Shown here in pieces: positions 31,304 to 35,731 of a stretch of DNA of 35,731 bases. The first letter of the stretch is position 1. Every line of letters begins with the position of its first letter. The stretch comes from Pedobacter sp. MC2016-05. GTDB lineage: Bacteria > Bacteroidota > Bacteroidia > Sphingobacteriales > Sphingobacteriaceae. Made by a program: the position numbers and the translations under genes. The notes under the pieces are model-generated. The model did no database searches, was not told the DNA's origin, and saw only the letters and a list, made by a program, of their open reading frames with translations. Where the stretch lies: NCBI RefSeq assembly GCF_026239735.1, contig NZ_JAPIVT010000032.1:1-35731 (forward strand). Direction: 5' to 3'.

Positions 31304-32671
31304 ATGGCTTTTTACAACTCCTTGCTTAACCAGTGTCATAAAATACCGGAAAATGGCTTCAGTATCTATCTGACCAAAATCGTATTAGCAAAAAACAACA
31401 ACCAGATTACCGGAACCGGCCACCTTTACCAAAAGGATGGCCAATTTATTATGGAACTGATGAACGCTGACCCCCCTTCCGAGGTCGAACAAACGATTAA
31501 TCTTTTTTCTGACTATGGATACGTAACTGGCTTAAGTGAATACCGAAATACCGAAAACTCCTTGTATAAAATGGAAGCAGTTGATAGTGATGGTCACCAC
31601 TATCGCTGTGCTCATGTAGATCCAGGAAGTAATGTTAGATTGATTTCTTATACCTGTAAATTTCGGTCGAAACTTCGATTCTATTCGGTGAGTGGCCTTA
31701 ATATTGAAAAAAGTAGCACAAGCGTGTTATTAAAAAACAAATACACCTTCGCTTCAAATAGGAAAGAATTTCAACAGGTTGTCTTGCGATCACTAATAGA
31801 TGAAGCTGGAGATTGGAAAAATATTTGGGAAATAAAGATGGAGACTTTAACGGTTAAACTTCACGAAAGAAGGCCTAATATACTGCTAGAGTTGTTCAGT
31901 AATACCTCAGTTAAGGATGATGACTTGAAAAAAGTTCTCGATACTTTGAATTTTGTAATGGGTGAGGAACATAATCAATATTATGCGATCTATTTTGGCG
32001 AGCAAAATAGTTTTGAAGTTGTAATCCCCGTCGATCATAAATTTTCAGGTCAAACAATGCTAACTGAACCATACCGGAAGTCAACTTATTATGGAGACGA
32101 AGACAAGTTTAATGCAACTCTATTTAATAGTTACTATAATTACTTAGTGCTTAACCCCGAAACGCTACTTCCCAAAATCCATAAGAGAGTAATGGATGCT
32201 GGAACGGGCTACTATTTTAGATATGGTCTGGTACTGTCGGTAGCTATAGAAAGCTTACTAGTGAAACTTTACCCAAAGAATCCAGAGCCTATAGATGAAG
32301 TCGTATTGTCGGATATTGGATTTCTTAGAAAAGAATTGCGGAACTTGAAAACCGAAGACATAAAATTGAAGCTTACAAACTTCCTAAACGGCCTTACTGA
32401 CACGAGTAAATATAATCCTGGAATGATGTTGAGACACCTTGAACAACAAGGTTTGATTGGGAAAGGAAGCTTAAAAAGTTGGCAAAAACTTCGACATACC
32501 TATGCTCATGGAGCCGATTACAATGATGATCTTTCTGTCGCCATTAATCTTGTGCAACATAATCTAACCTTATATTATGAACTCATTTTTAATGTCATCG
32601 GATATACTGGTAGATATGCAAGTTACTCAGTTGAAAATGGAAATGAATTTAAGAATTATCCCATAAATTAA
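31304..32671 (+). CDS. HEPN-domain protein, ApeA-like candidate defence effector
   Basis: 455 residues. The first ~250 residues are beta-rich and unassigned. The C-terminal ~170 residues are helical and contain KLRHTYAHG at 396-403, where R397 and H402 form the Rx4H motif of HEPN RNases. That architecture (a long N-terminal sensor and a C-terminal HEPN) resembles ApeA-type anti-phage proteins and large unclassified HEPN proteins. HEPN domains usually cleave RNA, often tRNA, when activated. No signal peptide is seen. It is the only gene between the repeats at 31168 and 32714. ApeA membership is not proven; only the HEPN motif is directly visible. Confidence 0.55.
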   Translation: MAFYNSLLNQCHKIPENGFSIYLTKIVLAKNNNQITGTGHLYQKDGQFIMELMNADPPSEVEQTINLFSDYGYVTGLSEYRNTENSLYKMEAVDSDGHHYRCAHVDPGSNVRLISYTCKFRSKLRFYSVSGLNIEKSSTSVLLKNKYTFASNRKEFQQVVLRSLIDEAGDWKNIWEIKMETLTVKLHERRPNILLELFSNTSVKDDDLKKVLDTLNFVMGEEHNQYYAIYFGEQNSFEVVIPVDHKFSGQTMLTEPYRKSTYYGDEDKFNATLFNSYYNYLVLNPETLLPKIHKRVMDAGTGYYFRYGLVLSVAIESLLVKLYPKNPEPIDEVVLSDIGFLRKELRNLKTEDIKLKLTNFLNGLTDTSKYNPGMMLRHLEQQGLIGKGSLKSWQKLRHTYAHGADYNDDLSVAINLVQHNLTLYYELIFNVIGYTGRYASYSVENGNEFKNYPIN

Positions 32672-32713
32672 CTAAAGTTTGGCTTTTCAAATAGAATGTG
32701 ATGATAAATAATT

Positions 32714-32729
32714 TGTATCAAAAAACGAA
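32714..32729 (+). repeat. Dispersed repeat, solo 16-mer (one mismatch)
   Basis: TGTaTCAAAAAACGAA, 42 bp after the stop of the HEPN-type gene. Confidence 0.8.
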
Positions 32730-32961
32730 CTTATAATTTGCTATTATATATTATCATTAGTCATTATCAAAAACTAAAATTAAATTTGATTAATGAAATG
32801 AGTTTATGATAATATAGGAAAAAAGCGGAGTACTTTAGGACGATAGTAGGCGACTTTGCTTACTATAATATTCAAGCTTTACCTTCCGAAACTTATTAAA
32901 TAACCAGGGAATAATGATAACCTATCTTCTGTCTTTTTATCCTTCTGCAAGTTAAACACCG

Positions 32962-33537
32962 CTATAAATCCAGTAAACTCTTATCAGTGATTTCCTTTAC
33001 AAAGTCAGTTTTAGCAATTCTGTATGCTACCCTCTCATGTTTGTATTTATTCGCCAAGGATTTTTTAAGCTCTTCATAACGCTGTGCTACTTCTGGGTGT
33101 TTAATCAAATAGTCTCTGAAGTAGATTCTGTTCCATAAACTATGACTTTCAGGTGCCGCATGGATATGATAAGTTTGTTGCTTTGGGTTTTCAGGGTCAT
33201 ATCCTTTGATAAATACCATATGAGTATTGGTACCTTCATTTTGCCAATTAAAGTCATAGCCAATTTTTTGCATTTGTTCAATAATCCTATGGCTTAAGTT
33301 GTCCTCAAATTCAACCGCCAACAGAATGTCTATTGTATTTTTGGAGGATAGCCCCGGTACGGAAGTACTACCGAAGTGTTCAATTCTAGAAAATAAAGAA
33401 GGATTTACATTTTTTTCAATTAGTTGTTTTTCTTCTTCATAAAGTTTAGGCCAGTTAGAATCATATGGACTGATTTCAATAGGGAATAGCTGTCCAATTT
33501 CTTCTTTTGTAAAATCGCTGAGTGCTTTCTTTTTCAT
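32962..33537 (-). CDS. GrpB family protein (nucleotidyltransferase fold)
   Basis: I take the ATG at 33537 (MKKKALSDFTKEEIGQLFPIEI) as start, giving 191 residues; an upstream TTG at 33582 is less likely. The UPF0157/GrpB motif IEHFGSTSVPGL is followed by SKNTIDILLAV, the nucleotidyltransferase GS/DxD-like core. THMVFIKG, YHIHAAP and a basic helical end (RIAKTDFV) complete the family. The natural substrate of GrpB proteins is not settled. It is the only gene between the repeats at 32714 and 33678. Confidence 0.88.
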   Translation of the reverse strand: MKKKALSDFTKEEIGQLFPIEISPYDSNWPKLYEEEKQLIEKNVNPSLFSRIEHFGSTSVPGLSSKNTIDILLAVEFEDNLSHRIIEQMQKIGYDFNWQNEGTNTHMVFIKGYDPENPKQQTYHIHAAPESHSLWNRIYFRDYLIKHPEVAQRYEELKKSLANKYKHERVAYRIAKTDFVKEITDKSLLDL

Positions 33538-33677
33538 TTTTGGAAAGTAGCTAAAAAATTTGTTTAAAAACAAATCATCCAATTTTCATGCAAGCTCGAA
33601 GACAGAATTTTATCGCTTTCAATTTTCCAAAAAACAGTGGATTTTTGATAGGTTGAGGGATTTGTAATTAAATTTTT

Positions 33678-33693
33678 CGTCTCAAAAAACGAA
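33678..33693 (+). repeat. Dispersed repeat, solo 16-mer (one mismatch)
   Basis: cGTCTCAAAAAACGAA. The last copy in the window; downstream of it the intergenic style changes to palindromic, integron-cassette-like sequence. Confidence 0.8.
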
Positions 33694-33802
33694 CTAATTA
33701 TAAAAATATACACGCATGTAAGTACAAAAAGCTTACAAAATGTAAAAGTCCTTTCGATGATCTTTAATTTTCATAATTTAGAAATATATTTAAAGCAAAA
33801 AG

Positions 33803-33868
33803 TTACGCATATACAACAGGTTTTGGTTGTATATGTGCAATTAAGTTGCACATATATGTAAGTTAGCA
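33803..33868 (+). promoter_or_regulatory. Alternative stem-loops upstream of the DUF6624/TPR gene
   Basis: Stem 1 pairs 33806-33817 with 33826-33837 (core ATATACAAC/GTTGTATAT, loop of 8). Stem 2 pairs TATATGTGCAA (33830-33840) with TTGCACATATA (33846-33856), loop of 5. The two share bases 33830-33837, so they cannot form together. GTTAGCA follows at 33862-33868. It could be an attenuator-type leader or a recombination-site remnant at the left edge of a cassette. Confidence 0.6.
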
Positions 33869-33890
33869 GAAATTTAAAATGACATTCAAA

Positions 33891-34844
33891 ATGAAACTAT
33901 TTACAACGACACTATTGCTTTTTATTTGTTCATTTAGCTTTGGACAGACTTACAAATCTATTGTTGCTGAAGCAGATGCTCTTTACAAGAACAAAGAATA
34001 TAAAAAATCAGTTGAAAACTATAAGCAAGCGTTCAAACTAGAACAAAAAAGTGATATTGATTTTTATAATGCAGGCTGTTCAGCCTCATTATTGGGTGAT
34101 AAAAAATTAGCTTTTAAGTGGTTAAACCTTGCCTTAATAAATGGTTGGTCTAATGTTAGCCATTTAAAAATAGATACCGACTTAACATCATTGCACTCAG
34201 ACAAAAGATGGAACAACCTTGTTTCAGATATGCAATCAGTTGTAGATAAGAGAGAAGCAAATTACGACAAACCTCTTCAGGCGAAATTATTAACAATTTT
34301 CCAAGATGACCAACCCATAAGACTACAATACATTTCAGCACAGAAAGAGTTTGGACACCAAAGTAAACAAGTTGATAGTTTGGGTAGAATTATGATGCAT
34401 AAAGACAGTGCTAATCTGATTAAAGTCACTGAAATTTTGGATAAATATGGCTGGGTTGGTGCTGACAAAGTTGGTGTTCAGGCAAATCAAACATTGTTTT
34501 TGGTAATTCAACATTCAGATTTAAAAACACAACAAAAATATCTTCCAATGATGAAAGAAGCAGTAAAAATTGGAAATGCAAATGGAAGCGCATTGGCATT
34601 AATGGAAGACAGAGTGGCACTTGGAGAAGGGAAAAGGCAAATCTACGGAAGTCAAATTGGTTACGATAAAGAAAAGTCTAAAAGTTATATCTTACCGCTT
34701 GACGACCCAGATAATGTTGATAAACGAAGAGCAGAAGTTGGACTTGGTTTACTTGCTGATTATGTTAAACGTTGGGAGATTATTTGGAATGTTGAAGAAT
34801 ACAAAAGACAACTTCCAGAACTTGAACAAAAACGACAAAAATAA
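33891..34844 (+). CDS. Secreted DUF6624 / TPR protein
   Basis: The frame opens at ATG 33879, but the Met at 33891 begins a better signal peptide (MKLFTTTLLLFICSFSFGQ), so I use it; 317 residues. After cleavage come TPR-like helices (IVAEADALYKNKEYKKSVENYKQAFKLE, then FYNAGCSASLLGDKKLAFKWLNLAL). The C-terminal half matches DUF6624: GWVGADKVGVQANQTLFLVIQHSD, MMKEAVKIGNANGSALALMEDRVAL, and the GKRQIYGSQI motif. The function of DUF6624 is unknown. It lies between two palindromic structures (33803-33868 and 34851-34985), like a one-gene integron cassette. Confidence 0.8.
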   Translation: MKLFTTTLLLFICSFSFGQTYKSIVAEADALYKNKEYKKSVENYKQAFKLEQKSDIDFYNAGCSASLLGDKKLAFKWLNLALINGWSNVSHLKIDTDLTSLHSDKRWNNLVSDMQSVVDKREANYDKPLQAKLLTIFQDDQPIRLQYISAQKEFGHQSKQVDSLGRIMMHKDSANLIKVTEILDKYGWVGADKVGVQANQTLFLVIQHSDLKTQQKYLPMMKEAVKIGNANGSALALMEDRVALGEGKRQIYGSQIGYDKEKSKSYILPLDDPDNVDKRRAEVGLGLLADYVKRWEIIWNVEEYKRQLPELEQKRQK

Positions 34845-34850
34845 ACTTCT

Positions 34851-34985
34851 GCTAAACGCAAATTTGTGCAAAAATGGCTGACGGTAGTTTACGTTAATTC
34901 ATTCGTTAATTATTTAGTTCAGTGCGGTGCGACAATGGTTCTGCAAGCAATGCCATTTCTGCACAAATTTTCAAAACGTTATAGC
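34851..34985 (+). repeat. attC-like imperfect palindrome
   Basis: Bases 34860-34878 pair with 34952-34970 at 18 of 19 positions (AAATTTGTGCA and TGCACAAATTT cores). Outside that, GCTAAACG (34851-34858) pairs with CGTTATAGC (34977-34985), with a bulge on the right side. Total length 135 bp, within the usual range for integron attC sites, and GCTAAAC fits the RYYYAAC box at six of seven bases. The other box, GTTATAG, fits GTTRRRY poorly, so the assignment is tentative. It lies between two genes of the same orientation. Confidence 0.5.
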
Positions 34986-35028
34986 CAATGGTAGGACGAC
35001 CTTGCCACCGAAAACAAACACAAAAGAA

Positions 35029-35731
35029 ATGACATTAAAAGAAGCTGTATTAAAAAGTTTAGAAGACATAAATAACGTAACAAATTATTTAGCCGTTCTT
35101 AATCATATTCTTGACAAAAAATATTATGACTTTAACGTTTCAAAAACGCCAGGTTCGACAATTTCAGCAGTCCTTGGCGACTTTATTCGTAATGGCGACA
35201 CAAGAGTGAAACGTATTAAACAAGCCGGAGGAACTTACTCTTACTACTTGACAAAGAACGAGCAAAATATTGATGTCGCGGTTTTGAGTGGCGACAACGA
35301 AGTTGTGACAATAAAACCAGCAAAAACAACTAAATCAAGAATTTACGAAGAGAGAGATTTACACAAACTCTTAAGTAGTTATTTAAAAAATACTGACACT
35401 TACTCAAAGACAATTTTTCACGAACAATCAAATGGAAAGGACAACAACCAAATCTGGACACATCCAGATATGGTTGGAATTAAATTTTTGAATTTACAGA
35501 CTAAAGCAAGTCAAAACTTCTTAAAATCCATAAATCGTGTTGACACTTTCAAAATCAGTTCATACGAACTTAAAAGGGAAATTAACAGCGACAGCGAACT
35601 TAAAAAAGCATTTTTTCAAGCCGTTTCAAATTCAAGTTGGGCAAACTATGGTTATTTAGTTGCTTTTGAATTTAGCGACAGTTTGAACGAAGAAATGGCA
35701 AGACTAAATCAATCCTTCGGAATTGGTATTA
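35029..35731 (+). CDS. HARE-HTH nuclease-like protein (HrgA type), cut by the window end
   Basis: 234 codons are visible and the gene continues past the window. Residues 1-78 match the HARE-HTH domain (LKEAVLKSLED, then TPGSTISAVLGDFIRNGDTRVKRI and TYSYYLTKNE). From about residue 106 a second domain has IFHEQSNGKD, THPDMVGIKF, SSYELKREI and AFFQAVSNSSWANYGYLVAFEF; the D in HPDMVG and the E-L-K suggest a PD-(D/E)xK-like site. The whole resembles the HrgA proteins of Helicobacter and Campylobacter, which occur at restriction-modification loci. No methylase is visible. It follows an attC-like palindrome, so it may be a cassette gene acquired by transfer. Confidence 0.7.
   Translation, partial: MTLKEAVLKSLEDINNVTNYLAVLNHILDKKYYDFNVSKTPGSTISAVLGDFIRNGDTRVKRIKQAGGTYSYYLTKNEQNIDVAVLSGDNEVVTIKPAKTTKSRIYEERDLHKLLSSYLKNTDTYSKTIFHEQSNGKDNNQIWTHPDMVGIKFLNLQTKASQNFLKSINRVDTFKISSYELKREINSDSELKKAFFQAVSNSSWANYGYLVAFEFSDSLNEEMARLNQSFGIGI

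Noticed and set aside
88..33693. CRISPR array made of the 16-mer repeats
   Set aside because: Spacing ranges from about 90 bp to almost 9 kb, the intervals hold whole genes, and no cas gene is present.
34277..34620. Minus-strand frames opposite the DUF6624 gene
   Set aside because: Low-complexity antisense shadows with no family features.

Overview
The window looks like chromosomal accessory DNA from a Bacteroidota bacterium, most likely a Sphingobacteriaceae member (Pedobacter or Mucilaginibacter type). Evidence: A+T-rich sequence, many secreted or lipoprotein genes with short Bacteroidota-type signal peptides, a beta-barrel protein ending in an aromatic residue, and promoter elements of the TTTG / TAnnTTTG type instead of E. 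coli boxes. The genus is an inference. No rRNA, tRNA, transposase or integrase gene was seen.

Layout. 0.2-2.3 kb: a zinc-ribbon protein and a PD-(D/E)xK nuclease-like protein, convergent with a DUF2188 / TIR-like pair (a defence-like block). 2.4-5.8 kb: a 115-bp MITE-like element that truncates a glycosyltransferase gene, an S41 protease lipoprotein, a small membrane protein and a secreted zinc peptidase. 6.2-10.7 kb: two regulator/enzyme pairs (AraC with an FAD monooxygenase; aldo/keto reductase with AraC). 11.1-12.2 kb: a second secreted S41 protease. 12.8-13.8 kb: a Panacea antitoxin with a probable toxin. 14.5-20.1 kb: a GH15 hydrolase, SDR and alpha/beta-hydrolase operon, facing a second SDR and a chloroperoxidase-like hydrolase. 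20.5-22.2 kb: a YefM/YoeB toxin-antitoxin pair, an unknown gene and a beta-barrel gene. 22.4-23.9 kb: a lipoprotein. 24.2-30.1 kb: a seven-gene minus-strand redox/secreted-enzyme operon with two frameshifted members, divergent from an AraC gene. 31.3-35.7 kb: a HEPN-type protein, a GrpB protein, a DUF6624/TPR protein, and a HARE-HTH nuclease-like gene cut by the window end, with integron-cassette-like palindromes around the last two.

The most striking structure is a dispersed repeat. The 16-mer TGTCTCAAAAAACGAA occurs seven times exactly and at least seven more times with one or two mismatches. Every copy is intergenic and every copy lies on the + strand, although genes run both ways. Six copies belong to a full unit of about 105 bp that carries the 16-mer, or a decayed form of it, at both ends; the others are solo 16-mers. 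The copies cut the window into blocks holding one self-contained unit each: a toxin-antitoxin pair, a single enzyme, or a regulator/enzyme pair. This resembles a cassette array, but the repeat is not a canonical attC and no recombinase is present, so the mechanism is open.

The 24.2-30.1 kb operon (Old Yellow Enzyme, quinone-reductase-like dehydrogenase, DoxX, ABM monooxygenase, secreted acetolactate decarboxylase, deacetylase lipoprotein, aspartyl-protease-like PDZ protein) probably handles electrophiles or quinones under AraC control. Toxin-antitoxin pairs and nuclease/HEPN/TIR-like proteins recur between repeats, as is typical of genomic islands.
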